From the NCBI GenBank assembly GCA_020809705.1, contig CP085826.1, positions 6,262,001 to 6,326,000 on the forward strand: 64,000 nt of DNA. Direction: 5' to 3'. This document shows positions 34,140 to 46,790 of the stretch, piece after piece. A program made the position numbers and the translations under genes. This DNA comes from Calonectria ilicicola (lineage: Eukaryota > Ascomycota > Sordariomycetes > Hypocreales > Nectriaceae). Numbering within the stretch: position 1 is the first letter of the stretch; the number at the start of each line of letters is the position of its first letter. The notes under the pieces are model-generated. The model was not told where the DNA came from, searched no databases, and was given only the letters and a program-made list of their open reading frames with translations.

Positions 34140-35620
34140 TCATTCCTCCATTCGACCGAAAACTCCGTCATCCTCCTCTTCGCTACGACCACGCTCTCGC
34201 ATGTCGAAATCATCGTCGTCCATGACCGACTCGCCGCTCTCTTCCATTCTGACGTCCATGCTAGGTCGTCGCATGTCACCCCGAGTGAAGCTCTCCGGCT
34301 GTCGACTTGGGTAGCTATTAATGAAGCCAGCGGAAGAGAGGGAGTTTGCCTCAAGGTACTGTGCTGGTAGTGGTGGAACTGGTGGCGCGTCCAAGGGCAA
34401 GGCAACGGTTCGAGAGCCATTGTTGCTGCCAAAGCTGCAACTGAGCAACTCAACAGCTGCTGCTAGATCTCTGTCGTCCTGGTTGGTGGCATTGCGTCCT
34501 GACGAGGTTGGACGAAGATCATTGCTCTGCTGGCGGAAATGGAGGCCTGAGCCTCGTGGGACGCTGCCAGTACCGAACGAGCTGCCAAACGGCGCAGACT
34601 GGTAGCTTCGAGAGAAACTATTACTGTTGAAGGCCTTGCTCCTGTACGAGCCATCAAGACCGAAGCCTTCGGTGGCCGGAGGTGGGGTCGTGTCAGCGGA
34701 ACTCTGGCGTTCAGCCTGGTCAGAGTAGCCAGAAGCAGCGGGCGACGACGAGGACTCGGCTTCGCTTGCGAAATCTTTGGCAGAGTCGGGAGGTGTCGTC
34801 GCGCTCTCCTCCTTGGGGTTACCATTCATGGCAACCAAAACAGATGCAGCCTCGAGCAGCTGGACCTGTTGGTGCTTGGAAATAAGCAGCTTCGAGGTAA
34901 AAGACCACTCGGGAGTATGCTCCCACCTGACCACAAATTAGCAAACCTAGTTCACGAAAAATCGATCCGCGTACGAGTCGAATGCCGAAGCCACCGAATT
35001 TCCATCGCTACGAAACGAGGAGGGTGGAGTTGGCCACTGCACGAAAAGGGGAGGGGGACGAACAAATGCTTGGTCAAACAGCTGCTGTGCTTGTAGCCCT
35101 TGCCACACTTGTCACAACGAACTTCCACCCGGTTGCTCTTCTTGCCATCCTTGGCCAAGGGCTGGCCGTCGCTGGCACGGCGAGTGCGAGCCTTTTGGAA
35201 TTTACCAGCTCCCTCGTCGGCGGAGCCGTCGTTGGGGTCGTCATCGATGGCGCTTCCTGTCAGTCCACTCTTCTCCTCGAGATTCATCTTGCTAGTCGGT
35301 AGGCTCGCGGGAGGAGAGGGGAGACTGCCCACGATGGCAGCCCGGGCAGCCGCGGTCTTGGACATGGTGTTTCGGCGGCCGTGAGCAATGGGCACGGCGG
35401 CGGAGCGCTCGCTATCCCGGATCGCGGCAGCCAGGGCAGCCACGTTGGAACCCGGGGTGGTGACAGACTTGCGGCGGGTTACTCGGTGGTTGGCATTGAG
35501 GGCACCGGTGAGGAGCGAGTGGGAACTGGTTCGAGCGTGGGGTTGGCGACCGGTCAAGCCCGACGAAGCATTCGACAAGGGCGAGCGGTGTTGTGCCAAT
35601 GGCCTTGAGGACTGCTGCAT
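34140..35620 (-). CDS. Single C2H2 zinc-finger protein, probable regulator
   Basis: Two exons: 35620-35064 and 34926-34140; 447 residues, starting at the first in-frame ATG (MQQSSRPLAQHRSP). The N-terminal 180 residues are Ser/Ala-rich and basic, with RVTRRKSVTTPGSN. One classical finger follows: CDKCGKGYKHSSCLTKHLWEH, spacing C-x2-C-x12-H-x3-H, interrupted by the intron between KHL and WEH. The rest is Ser-rich and disordered, ending in an acidic Glu/Asp tail. A single finger with this layout suggests DNA or RNA binding, but no specific regulator is recognised. An upstream intron in the leader is possible. The gene has a very long region upstream. Confidence 0.8.
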
Positions 35621-38600
35621 TTCCTGAAGATTGGGCAAAGGAGATCAGCACATCTGGGCCTTTCGCGGGCGGGAGCAAGCCGGACGAGCACGGCAGCATG
35701 TCAAAGCAAGACGGGGCCGGAAGGGCTGCGGAACAGTCACCTAGGGCGGCATACTTTGGAGGAGGCCATTGTCGGGGATCTGGGATACGCTCAGGATTCG
35801 ACACGACGGGAGTCGGTCGACCGCGGGCTAGACGTGTAGATTGGTGCTGTAGCTTGCTCTATGTCGGCAGTTCGTGGGCGGATGGTGCTGGGTGAAGATG
35901 TAGAAAAGTGGTGAGAGACAAGTCTCGCGAGAAGCGTCGTAGAGCGGACGAGAAATAATATTTTGGGAAGAGCACTGAGCAAGGGCGTGTGTGTGTGGCG
36001 CTGCGGGGGCGGGTGTAGCAAGTGTAGCAACTCGGAGTCTGGAGTATGCTGGCTAGGTGAATTGACGCCTTTGCGATTATCGGGACTCGAGCCCAGTGTG
36101 GGAGTCAGTGAGCGCGCGGGCTCTACCGTATCTCGGCGAGCACGTTTACCTGGACCGTGGGAAATCGAACCAGCGAACGAGGGAGCCAAGGCCTTGGTCG
36201 GTTTCCAACGCCTTCCACCAAGCGCTATTCTGGTTGTGGTGTGGCCCTGGGGGTGTGCCTGTTGCGGGATGGCCATTCGATAGCGACGTGGTGGAGACAT
36301 GACTTTTGGATTATTGGCCCGCTGACCCCCCCAGCCGATCATCAATCAGGACGATTGAGGTGCAGCGGCGAGGCAGTAGGCAGGGGAGAAAGAAGGGGGG
36401 TGTGTGCTAGAAGGCAAAGAAAGGCGTGATGAAAGGGGGGGGGAGGGGCGTGTTGCTGGAGCCCATCAGCAATTGACTGGCAAGAGGCCAGATGGAGAGT
36501 TGCAAATGGGCTGGCGAATGGGGCTTAGCTGTGGCCCTCGCCTGGCTGGCTGGGCTCGCTCGTCTTACGGTCGCGCACTGTGGACAGCGCGGGCGAGGTA
36601 CAGGCACTCGGTCAGGTACTCGTCTGCCGGTGATGGCCCTCTCCCTCCCCCCTCCCCTCAGCGCAGTGCGTTGCGTGTTTGCCGTCTCCAACCTCGCTGC
36701 AGTGCCCTGCGCCGCCTGCTTAGCCCCCCGGGCCCCTCGCGCATGTACAATGTACAGGACGGGATGCATGTCCGCCCTGCTGCTCCGTTCGGTGTCCAGT
36801 GTCCAGCACAGGCAGCGCTTGCGGCGAGTTTGAGAGCGCGGGTGGAGAGAGGTCAGGTACGGCCTGGAAAGGTCGAATTGGCCAGAAAGGATATTCACTT
36901 CCGTCCGCTTGATGCGCACGCCGTTACCAATTGACGAGTCCCATCGTCTCGACTGCGGCTTCAGCACGGTCGTCCGTTGTTTGGTGACACCCGGCTACTC
37001 AACTTGCTATTTCTTCATTCTGGGCTGATGCGTCATCCCACCCGCGCTGGAACTTGCTCTTTGGTTGCTTCTGGCTCCGATTCAGGACTGATCGGTGGCC
37101 AGACGCAGCGAAACCCAGCCGGGTACTGCGCGGGGCCCTTGGCTCCGTCGAGATGGGAAGCTGGACGGGACCCCGGATCTGCCGAAGCTGGGCCTCCTCA
37201 TTAGGCCTCTCTCATTCATGGTTTTGCTCCTCACACTGGGCGGAGAGACATGCACAATGCTACCGCCGCCGCAGCAGCTGGTGCTGCTGTTGCTATAGGC
37301 GGAGAAGGGGTGTTTCCCGATGAATCCTAGAACAGCAATAAATAGAAAGGGGTCTGCAACCCGGTCACTGCGGACGAAACGGCCGAGGGTGTTTCTATGA
37401 CGGCCGGGCTGGCTGGGCTGGAACAACAATGCCCGCCATGGTTGCGGTGTCAAGTAGGCATTTCTCAGCGCTCCGCTGGCATGAACAAAGATCGAGATTG
37501 TCTCACTCAATTTGCTTCTGTTGCGCTGCGTGGTTGACAAGCGCCATTACTTTCTTGCTTGCCCGTCCGTCCGCCCGTCCGTTCTCCCTGCATTCGCGCA
37601 CAAAGGCCAATTCTCCCTGGCCGGGGGTCGGCGCCTGTCGCAACAGTCCTGTGACCGGGAATCACCATCCCAGACATCATCAGGCTGTGACTCTCTCATC
37701 CGACTCCGTCTCCGCTTCTGTATTGAGAATTCAAGGTTGAAGTGCACTGACTGCTGAAGCCCCCCCAAACAAAGCGGAGCCTTCATGGGGCGGAAGGGCG
37801 GGATGTTAGCACGAACCCACCGCAGCTTGTAAGCCTCCAGGCCCGTTCTGGTTTACCGTGGGGAGTTGTTTAAGATCAGACGAGTCTCCATGATAACGAG
37901 ATGAGAGGAGGAATTTGCGGTCAGAGGGAGACAAGAAGAAAAAAAAAGAAAAAAAAAGAGGAACCAGAAAAAAACGATCCAGCAAAAGCACACATATCCA
38001 AGCTGATGGGGCTACTAGATATGAAAGTCTGAGTGGTGGAGACACGTCGCGTTGCACAAGTCAAGGAGCATAAATAGGGCAAAATGGAGCCTGGACATTG
38101 CACGTTTGAGGCGAAGCTTTTTTTTGTGTTTGAAGAGACAAGCTGTGTCTGGACACCACAGCAGGGTGCAGGGTTTGGATGTGAAAGGATAGTTTGATTA
38201 TCTGCTCGGTTGGTGAATCTACAGAATCCTTTACTGATGCCGAACAGGCATGGACATGGAGGGGAAGCTGACCAGGTTTTTTTTTTCTTTTTCTTTTCCT
38301 TCTGGAATGCAAGCCCGGAATACGTAAAACCACACCTGCAGGAGCCAACAGCTGGCCTCCTTTGCGCAGGTACAGTACCAGTCCCAGCCAACCACTACGC
38401 CATGGTGAGCAGTCAAACAGCCGCCAATCCAAGAGCCAATGTACGATACTCTCCGATCTCATGGCCAGTGGTCAGTGCAGACGAAATCCCAAAGGAGTGC
38501 AGCCCCTCACCCATGTGCCCAGGCGGCCGCATCTAGTAGGCGTTCGTGCTCACCCGCCGGCCCTGCCCTACCCCTAAAGCCTAACCCTGCCCTGATGAGC

Positions 38601-41600
38601 CCTTCCTTAATCAACCACCCTCATCTCATCTGATCGGGCTCGTCCAATGTCTACGATCCGGACTTGTGCTGGGCACCGGTGTGAGGATTCTATTGGAACC
38701 ATTGTTGGATACGCTTCACCTCATGATTTGAGGCAATGCAACATGTTATGCCTGCGGGCATGTACATAGGTACTGTGACATGTCGCCAAATATAACCGAG
38801 TGAGACGGTGCTTTAAATGCCCAGGCTCGAATGAGCATGCGTACTATAACTGCTGCCCTGCAACGACCCGAGAGGCAAAATTTTTCTTTCCCACTACCGT
38901 TGCTTTGTTTGTTGGCTCGAGGCCAACTTTTTTTTTTCTTTTTTCTTACTTATCCCAGCCAGCGCATCCTCCCAGGTTGCCTGCCATGTCGCCCTGATGT
39001 TTCCAAAACCAATGTGCTGGCGGTCCCTCCCCTCAGTGGGCTCTGACCCCCGTCAAAATCATTCCAATATCCATTTTCCACTTTATCCACGGGCGTGTTG
39101 GTAGCAAAACTGCTCCAGAAGAAACATCCCAAAGGGCTTAGTTGCATGCCCCGCCCGGGGGTGACGGAGGTCTTTGGGAGGGGTCATCGTAGGGCCTGTC
39201 CTCGGGGCTGTCGTAGGGGCATCCACCACCCAGTGCGGTAAAGACGATGGCGACGGCCAGCCAGCGATTCACACACCAGCAAAGGTGAGTCGTCACCTGG
39301 GACGTGCCACCGCTGCCACCTCGACTGGACACAAGTCTCGACAACAAATTTAGCTGCCACCGCAATTTTAACCTCTGAGCACGCCTGAACGGAAAGGCGG
39401 GCGGCGCCGGGACAATTAGCAACCCTACTTGGCGATTCACACATACAGCCGTGACCAACGGTACCAGGACTCGCTTCGGTGCTTTTGTTGGGAGTGCACA
39501 TCGCTCACTCACAGCCGCCACAGCGACTCGACTTCTCACGTAAGAAGATGGAGGGTGGTGTATGTTTATGCTGGATGCTGTAGGTACCAATATTCAGAAG
39601 CAAGGCACCAACCAATGCACCCCTGGCAGCGTATGGGGGGTTGTCAAGCAGCGAACCGGCCAGCGTCGAGCCTCGTGAGGGCTGGAGCAATACCGAATAC
39701 AGATAGTAAAGAGGCCATCATCTTAGCGACAGAGCACGCCAATCCCAAAACATGCATAAAAGTGCAAGGCATAGCAGCTACCGTTGTAAAAGAAAGCGTT
39801 CACCTGATAAGTTGGTGTGTCAGGTCACATGGATGTGTCAAGATCGGGTTACTGCGAGTAAGCAAGCAGGTACGTATTGAGGAGAGGGGCGCCCTTCCAG
39901 ACAAATGAGGCAAGTCGGGCAAGAAGAAGGTCAGGTACCTCAGGTACCATGCTCGGTTTGCATCCGCTCATTCTTGCCGTGGGCGGTTGGCTTACCATCA
40001 GGGTTGTGCGTGAGCGAGACAACCTTAACCGATTCCAGAAGTGTGTCGCCATTCAACACAATGTCGGGCGTTCTCAAGCAGTCGGAACACAGACCTTGTT
40101 GCAACAAAATGAGCAGAAATAAACAAAATCGGAGCTGCAATGTGTGAAGCCAGTCAGTGCCCGTATCATCGCTGCGCTGAGCATTATCCGCAGCTCTCCT
40201 TGCGTATCCGTCCAGACGTTGTCTTTGCGAAAAAGACTACCCTCAAGTCTACATGAGGGGCTGCACGTCCCGTGTCGATCCCACCGACTTCCGAATCTCG
40301 TGGAAGTCTATTGTCTTTGGTCTTTCGGCCTACACTCTCTTCCATCGCCGCACCGAAACCCAGCAAAGAATGCCTCGGACAGGCACGGGGGCTGAATTAA
40401 GGCTTCGGGATTTTCACCAGACGTTCCTGACTATCCCATTTATAAACTCCCTTGTTTAGAAAATAACCCGACGATCTACTTGGTGGAATTGCCTGAACAG
40501 TTCGACTTCTGGACCCAAACCCCAGACGCGCGGGGAAATATCACCAATGGCATGATGTCTCCAGTGATCGGTGATGTCCATTACCTATTGCGTAATCTAG
40601 GGCCGAGGGAATTTGCGTCTACTAACTAAAGTACAAGACAATCCTTGAAAGATTGTGCGACCTCTTCTTTTTTTTCCCCAGGATCCCGAACAATAGACTA
40701 AATAATTTACTGATAAATAAATAATTCCACATAATTTTTGGTACAAAGTTGGCCAGATTTTTTCACACATTTTTTACGATCTAATTGATTTTTCGGGGTA
40801 GTTGGGTTATACTTTTAATTGGGAAGAAGTCATGAAGATTCACTCTTTCAAAGTGTGCTTTGTATTTTGGGAATTTTTGCAAAATGATCGACATATGTAT
40901 GTACATTGGGAGGCGAGGGAAAAAAAAAAAAAAAAAGTCCAGTGTCAGGAACAACGTCGACGTCATTGACTTTAAGTGCTAAGTTTTTGGTTCGTTCCTG
41001 GCCAGCCAATTCACTCACACTGACCAGTTCTTTTTTTTCTGGCATTCAAACAGGCCGAATTTCTTGCCGACCCGTCAATCATGGATGAATGACGCAGTGT
41101 CTTGTCCTACCGTCAACGATTGGATTCGGGGGATCTTTACCATGAATAGCATCTGATTCCGTCAATCCAAGTCCCCAGACGCATCCGCAATGGCGACTTT
41201 GGCTGTGCCGTAACCTTACCTGGCGAGGCCAATCGCAGTGGGGCATCGACTTCTCCACATCTGCAATCTTGATAGCGAATTCTCAGAGGAGGCTATGAAA
41301 AGAATTGTGCATGCGCCCGTGTCTCCTACCAACGAGCTCTTGGGCCGGTCAATCCAGGACTTAGACGACATACTGGTGAAGATTCCGATTCTGTACACAG
41401 CCTCCTCCTCCTTCTTCCTCTGATTTCTGCACCCCTTGATTTCTCGCATCAAGACCATGCAGCGGCCTTACGGCTGACGATCCGGGGTGCGCCGCCTCCC
41501 CGCCAAAAGAGGACGACTGCTCAAAGCTAGCGGTCCACCCGGGCACCCCCAATTCGAGTTTGGCTCCAACTCGAACGACATCGTCGGCTGAATGACAGTT

Positions 41601-43354
41601 GGGGCCGGGTGGATATTGTGGCTGGCCTTTTCATGGACACGAGGCCTGTCACGTCGCAAAACCCTCTTCAAGAGGGCCCAAGCCATCGGGCTCCATGAAG
41701 GGGCATCCGCGGGACTCGGGGAAGTGCCTAGCCTGACCCGAACAACGGATGAAAGACCAGAGCGCAATAATTTTTTTTTCTCTGTGGTGATGCCCTCCTC
41801 GACCGACTCGGCTTCCCGACAGCGCCGGCGGCCCGTTGCCGTTGCCATCCAAATTCGGGGAAAGTTGGCTTTTGGTCGGTGGCGATTCAATATGGTGGGA
41901 TGCACCGTGTCTGCAACCTGACTGGTTCCCAGTGCTGTGTGTTCGTGGACAGAGACGCTGGAGGGACCTGCCGCCTTCTGACCTGTCTCTGGGTGGCTCG
42001 GTTTGATGCATACTGTGGTGCATGTATGCTAATATAAAGAAAATACCGAGACCGAGAGTCTCACCATTTCGAATACGGTCGTACTGCAGGCGGGCCACGT
42101 ACCCCACACAGCGCCAGGGGGGTGGTGCGACATGGCACTCAAGCGAGTACTCCGAGGTACTTTGATGCTTGGCTTGGTCATCCCGAGCCGGACTGTGCAA
42201 GCCTAGACAAGAGCAGCAGCCAGCGATTCAAGACGGTGCTCGACCAGGGCTCGAACGAGCCTGGCAGGTGTGTTGAAACAGACGGGCTGACTGTATTCGT
42301 CGTACCTGCGTCCACACCAGCTCTTCTGTCCACGTGGAATCGTCTCGACGCTGCTCGGAAGAAGCGAGCCTGGCTCTCTTCAACCGGTCCGCGGATTCCA
42401 GCATAGAACACGTCGACGGCAACGATCCCAGCTGCTTGGATTGGGCTGTCAACTCCCGAGATCAGCGGCTCGTTGTGGGCTTGGTGGGATGTGATGGAGG
42501 GGACCCTACTGCATCTGCCAGCGGGTATTACCCGGGCGCCGGCGCGCAAGTCGTGATGGCTTATCCTGGATGCGTGATGCCGGCCAGTGGCTTTGAAGCA
42601 ATGAAGCCTTTTTCCGTTGTGAAAGCGCTATCGGACACGGCTCACTAATCGACTCAGTGGGTGTTGGCCTGAAGCTTCTTTCATCTTCATCCCCGCAGGC
42701 ATGGCTTGGAGAACACCCGATGCCCGATCTCGGCTGACAGACATTCAATTCCATTCCCATGCGCAAGGTCACTAGCCTTTCAGGATGCATCCGCCCACCT
42801 GGATAGATATTGGCTTGGCTGCACCTACCAGCCATCCTCGCGGTCGACCGGAGAAGCACGGCCTGCAACTAGACTGCATTAGACAGATGGGAGAAGCTCA
42901 TGCATCAATCATTTCTCCAAATCTGGTGTTCCGAGGAGCTCTCAGCAGACGAAGACCCATCCTGACTTGCATCGGGGGACAGTGCCAGCTGAATTTGGTG
43001 CCTTTAGGCTGTCGATCTACCCCAGAACTTTAAACGCTCAGCGCGCGCGCGCCAAGGCGATTCCCATGGCCAAATCCGCTGACACACAGAAAATGGTCTT
43101 TAGATAGCATCGCTCGACCTTTTTTTTCGGAGCAGCCTTGAAACCCCACGCATATCAGGTGGCGTCAAGGAGCCTTGATTGAGGTTTTATCGTTTAGTTC
43201 AAACACGCAGATCATGGCGCTGCGTCTGGGTTATCTGCTTTTCCTCCATTCACAAAAAAACAAACACTAGCTGAGACCCATTCACTCTCATTTCTTCCAG
43301 TGTCTTGTCTTATCGGACCCCAGCAATCGAAAGAAAGTCGAGCCCATTTTGCCA
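35621..43354. other. 7.7-kb tract without a recognisable gene
   Basis: Between the C2H2 gene (leftward) and the DUF3602 gene (rightward) I find no frame with a known domain, a convincing splice structure or sustained coding character. Many frames of 60-190 codons overlap on opposite strands, which suggests GC-rich noncoding DNA. Homopolymer and pyrimidine tracts recur (about 37,930-37,970, 38,277-38,300, 40,918-40,936). The two flanking genes are divergent, so this may be long promoter, long 5' leaders, noncoding RNA or an unrecognised lineage-specific gene. Confidence 0.5.
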
Positions 43355-43907
43355 ATGCCTGCAGACATGGATGTGTTTCGCAAGGTCGGCCGCGGAGGCG
43401 CAGGAAACTATTATGCCCCTACAAAAGCCGACGATATAGCTAAAGTGACCATGACCCTTCTCCCACCGCTGCCCACCTCGGTGCCGCAGCTCGTATCGGT
43501 GTCAGTCTTGCTTACATCTAGCAACTTTACAGGATCTCGAGGCTCAGGGCCTTGGCACGACCGTCGTGCCGCCGCCCGACAGGTCTTCCGCCCAAGTCCC
43601 CACGCGGGCCGGACGAGGAGGTGCGGGCAACTACGTCGACCCGGCCAACATGCCGGATGCGCACGAGCAGGAGGCCATGGCAGGCAAGACGGCCGCGGCC
43701 ATTGCGGCCAGTCTCAAAAAGAACCACCAGGTCCGTGGAGGACTCGGCGGCCGTGGCGGCGCGGGGAATTGGAAGGGCGATGACGAAGAGGAGGTCAAGA
43801 AGACGGCCGAGGCTGAAAAGGCCCGAGGCGAAAAACTAGAGCAGCAGATCCAAGAGGAAGTAGACAAGGGCCTCAAGATGCCGGAAAAGGTGCACCATCT
43901 TGTATAA
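43355..43907 (+). CDS. DUF3602 (Par32-like) GRGGAGN-repeat protein
   Basis: Two exons: 43355-43444 and 43533-43907; 154 residues. Three copies of the family hallmark are visible: GRGGAGNYYAP, GRGGAGNYVDP and GRGGAGNWKG. The rest is hydrophilic, Lys/Glu-rich and probably disordered, ending MPEKVHHLV. The first exon ends AK before GTGACC and the second begins DLEAQGLGTT. In budding yeast the DUF3602 protein Par32 is a TORC1- and nitrogen-dependent phosphoprotein that inhibits ammonium transporters. The same role here is inference only. Convergent with the TAP-like hydrolase. Confidence 0.85.
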
Positions 43908-44419
43908 TGGACACTTGACTTGTACAGTCAATCATGATCGGTGGCAATGTGCGTTCTTTTTGGGCATTTGTTGGGCAAGCTTGTGGGTAAGATACAATTG
44001 ACCACGCAGATAGATGTAAATATGATACCCATCGAGCAAAATGTCTTCTCCTCTTCTTGTTGAACTCTAATCTCGAAAATCCACCTGGCGGCGAGGCTGG
44101 CTGGCTGGCTGGCTGCTACTCTTCGCGAAATCATGCGGCTGGTATGTGGAATTAGGCTCTGATAAGAAGATGAGGGCTATTCGCACGACACTTGACTCAG
44201 TTGACAGTCCATGGCAAGTATAAAGGATGCTTCATATTCAATACATTATGGTGACATGGGCTAAATAAATAAAATAATCAATCGTTCCAGCACGTAATTG
44301 CAGCTAATGGCCAACCAGCCATGCCAGCCCAGCCAATGATGGTTTTGGGAATCGTTGCTCCACAGTCATTGATCGGTACTCTAGATCCCCCCCCGTTACC
44401 TCTTACATTAGATCTCGTT

Positions 44420-46790
44420 TTACACGATTCTAGCAGCATTGCCATCGCGGGCCAGTTTAAACATTGCTAGTGCCAGCTCGTCACCGTCGTTGTTGTCGTC
44501 CTGCCTCACGTGCTGGTCCGCACCCATATCAAACAGGCCCTTGTCCGGGTTGCACTCGGTACCAGCCGCAGGTAGCGTGCCGTCTTGGAAGTAGGCTCGG
44601 ATGTGGCGGGCAGTGCATGTTGAGGCTGCGGCGAGGGTACAGTGCTGTGTTGAGGAGGGATCAGCGACGAATCAAGGGGGGGGAGGGGGGTGTTTCGCTG
44701 AATTGGTTGAACTTACACCGTACGAATTTTGCTTGAGGACTACAGAACCTGGGAAGCGAGCCGAGTTGTTCACCGCGCTTTCAAAGGGTGTGACGTTGTC
44801 GGCCATGTTTCCGATGAAGAGGATAGGGTGAGCGGTGTTGCCACCAATCTTCTCTGCAAGAATAGTTAGCACACACCTTCATCTCCAACTGAAAAAGAAA
44901 ATGGCCTTTCTGTAAGCCTCCTCCCTCTCGCAACAGAGAAATACATACTCTCGTCAAGGAACCACTTGGGCCGGACAGTCTTGCCGAGGCAGAGACTTCG
45001 AAAGTTGAGGTTAAATGCGCCAGCCCATCGGCTCACTTGCTTCAATCTCTTGATGTAGTCGGAAAATTGGTCAGGCGTGTCCGTCACTGGGTCATTGTCG
45101 GAACACATAATGGCCGGGAAAGCGTCGATCTCGGCGCCCGTCTCGATGGGCATAGTCGCAGGCGTGTCGCCCAAACCGCACAGAGTGGCCGACTCCTCGT
45201 CGGAGTCACGCTCGAGGGCCATTTCGTAATAAGGGATGCCGTCGCCGCGCTCAAGAGCCTCATAGATAACGGCCATGCGCCCAAAGAACTTTTGCGGTTT
45301 ATATAAGACTGCCTGCGTCAATAACTGTAACTTGGTATATGTGACTAGCTCTGGGAGCTCAGGACCTGTCGACTTGATCCACTCTGGGACGAGGACAGGT
45401 GACTTCTTGAGCGATTCGAGCAACGCGGCGCGGCGATGCTGAACCTCCTGGGCCGTCGGGGACCACAGGGCACACTTTTCTTTGCCGACGCGGGCACATT
45501 CCGAGTCAAAAGCGTCCATGATCTTGTCGGTGTCTTGGAGAAAGTTGACATGATCGAGCTTAAACCAGTCGTGATAGTCACAGTTACCTATGTTGAAGAT
45601 GTTAGCCATGGTCTCTAGGCAAGAGTTGAACCAACAGCAACCCCGGGAAACGTACCATCGCTCACCAATCGCTCGACACGATCAGGATATAGACCAGCAA
45701 AGACACCCCCAAGGACAGTTCCGTAACTAACACCCCAATAACGGAGCTTGTCGTTCCCGGACTTGTCGAGAATCTCAAGCATGTCACGGGCATGGGAAGC
45801 GGTGCCGAGATGAGACAGAAAACTCGTGTCATTCATGGCGGTTTCACACGCACCTGTGTAGGCAACGGCGCGGGCATAGGCGTCATATTCTAAGCCGGGG
45901 CGCTCATCAACAAGAGGTGTGCCCTGGAGAGACCACACCCTACGCTTCTGAGAGGAGCCCCAGCATTCGACTCTGGGAGTGGAGATGCCGACTAACAAGG
46001 GAACGATGTTAAAATAAGGATCATTGAGTTGTGGGGATTGAGCATTGACTTACCTCCTCGAGGATCAAAACCAATGATATCCTTGGAAGGGAATTAGAAA
46101 CAAAATGCAGGATGTAGGAATGGACAATGACTTACATGATTATCACCAACAATAGTCTGGATATATTCACCGACTTCCTTGATATACTGAATTCCTGATC
46201 CTCCAGGTCCCTGGGATTGTCAGTTATTTCTGAAATATGGAGTAGAACTCGATAACATGGTAAAAGGTAGAATGAGAGATACTCACACCAGGGTTCGTAA
46301 ATACTGGGGGGAAGCGACCGTCCTTGTTCTTTGCGGGAAGCTTAATAATGCCCAATTGGACTCGCTGCTGCTCGCTGGGATCTATCCAGTCCATAGGGAC
46401 CTATAGGGTTTTATTGTATTAGTCCAACTTCATGATACTAAAAATTTGTGCAATGATTCGACTTACATCCAGCCTCGCACAGTCAAACTTGCCATCGTAG
46501 CATTTGGACCAGATTAGGTCGCGACTAGGCTTGATCTATATGACGTTACTTCGCATGCCCAAATTGGCCAATACGATGGAACTTACATCATTCCAATTCC
46601 ACTGCTGCTCCGGCTCTTGATCCAGGACCTGTTGCTTCCCCGAGTGCGATGGTCTTAGGTGGAAAAAAGCTACGGTGGCCAAGGTTGCCAGCAACCCTAG
46701 AAGCGCAGCCGCGGCCTTTTTCTTGGGCTGTGGATTTGCCAAGAGGGGCCGTCTCTCGCCGGTAATAACCACCAACTTCTTCTCGTCCAT
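44420..46790 (-). CDS. Membrane-anchored TAP-like alpha/beta hydrolase (peptidase S33-type)
   Basis: About nine exons, starting 46790-46587 and 46535-46467; the stop is TAA at 44420-44422. The N terminus is cytosolic and dibasic (MDEKKLVVITGERRPLL), followed by one hydrophobic anchor (AAAALLGLLATLATVAFFHL), so a type II membrane protein is likely rather than a secreted one. The hydrolase fold shows the oxyanion GGPGGSG segment, nucleophile Ser in YWGVSYGTVLGG, a candidate Asp in FIGNMADNVTPFESA and the His in NSYGHCTLA, inside the C-terminal TAP-like domain. Streptomyces relatives are tripeptidyl aminopeptidases; fungal members are mostly uncharacterised exopeptidase-like proteins. Exon ends inferred by phase; the internal ones are less certain than the reading of the protein. 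Confidence 0.85.

Noticed and set aside
36160..36185. B-box-like GGTTCGATTT on the minus strand
   Set aside because: The flanks do not form T, anticodon or acceptor stems, so it is not a tRNA.
36407..36967. Opposed 176- and 186-codon frames
   Set aside because: They overlap on opposite strands, have low-complexity translations and no recognisable feature.
41468..42868. Several frames of 100-180 codons on both strands
   Set aside because: No domains and mutual overlap; no consistent exon structure could be built.
44092..44116. GGCT tandem run near the DUF3602 gene 3' end
   Set aside because: Simple short tandem repeat with no array or spacer structure.
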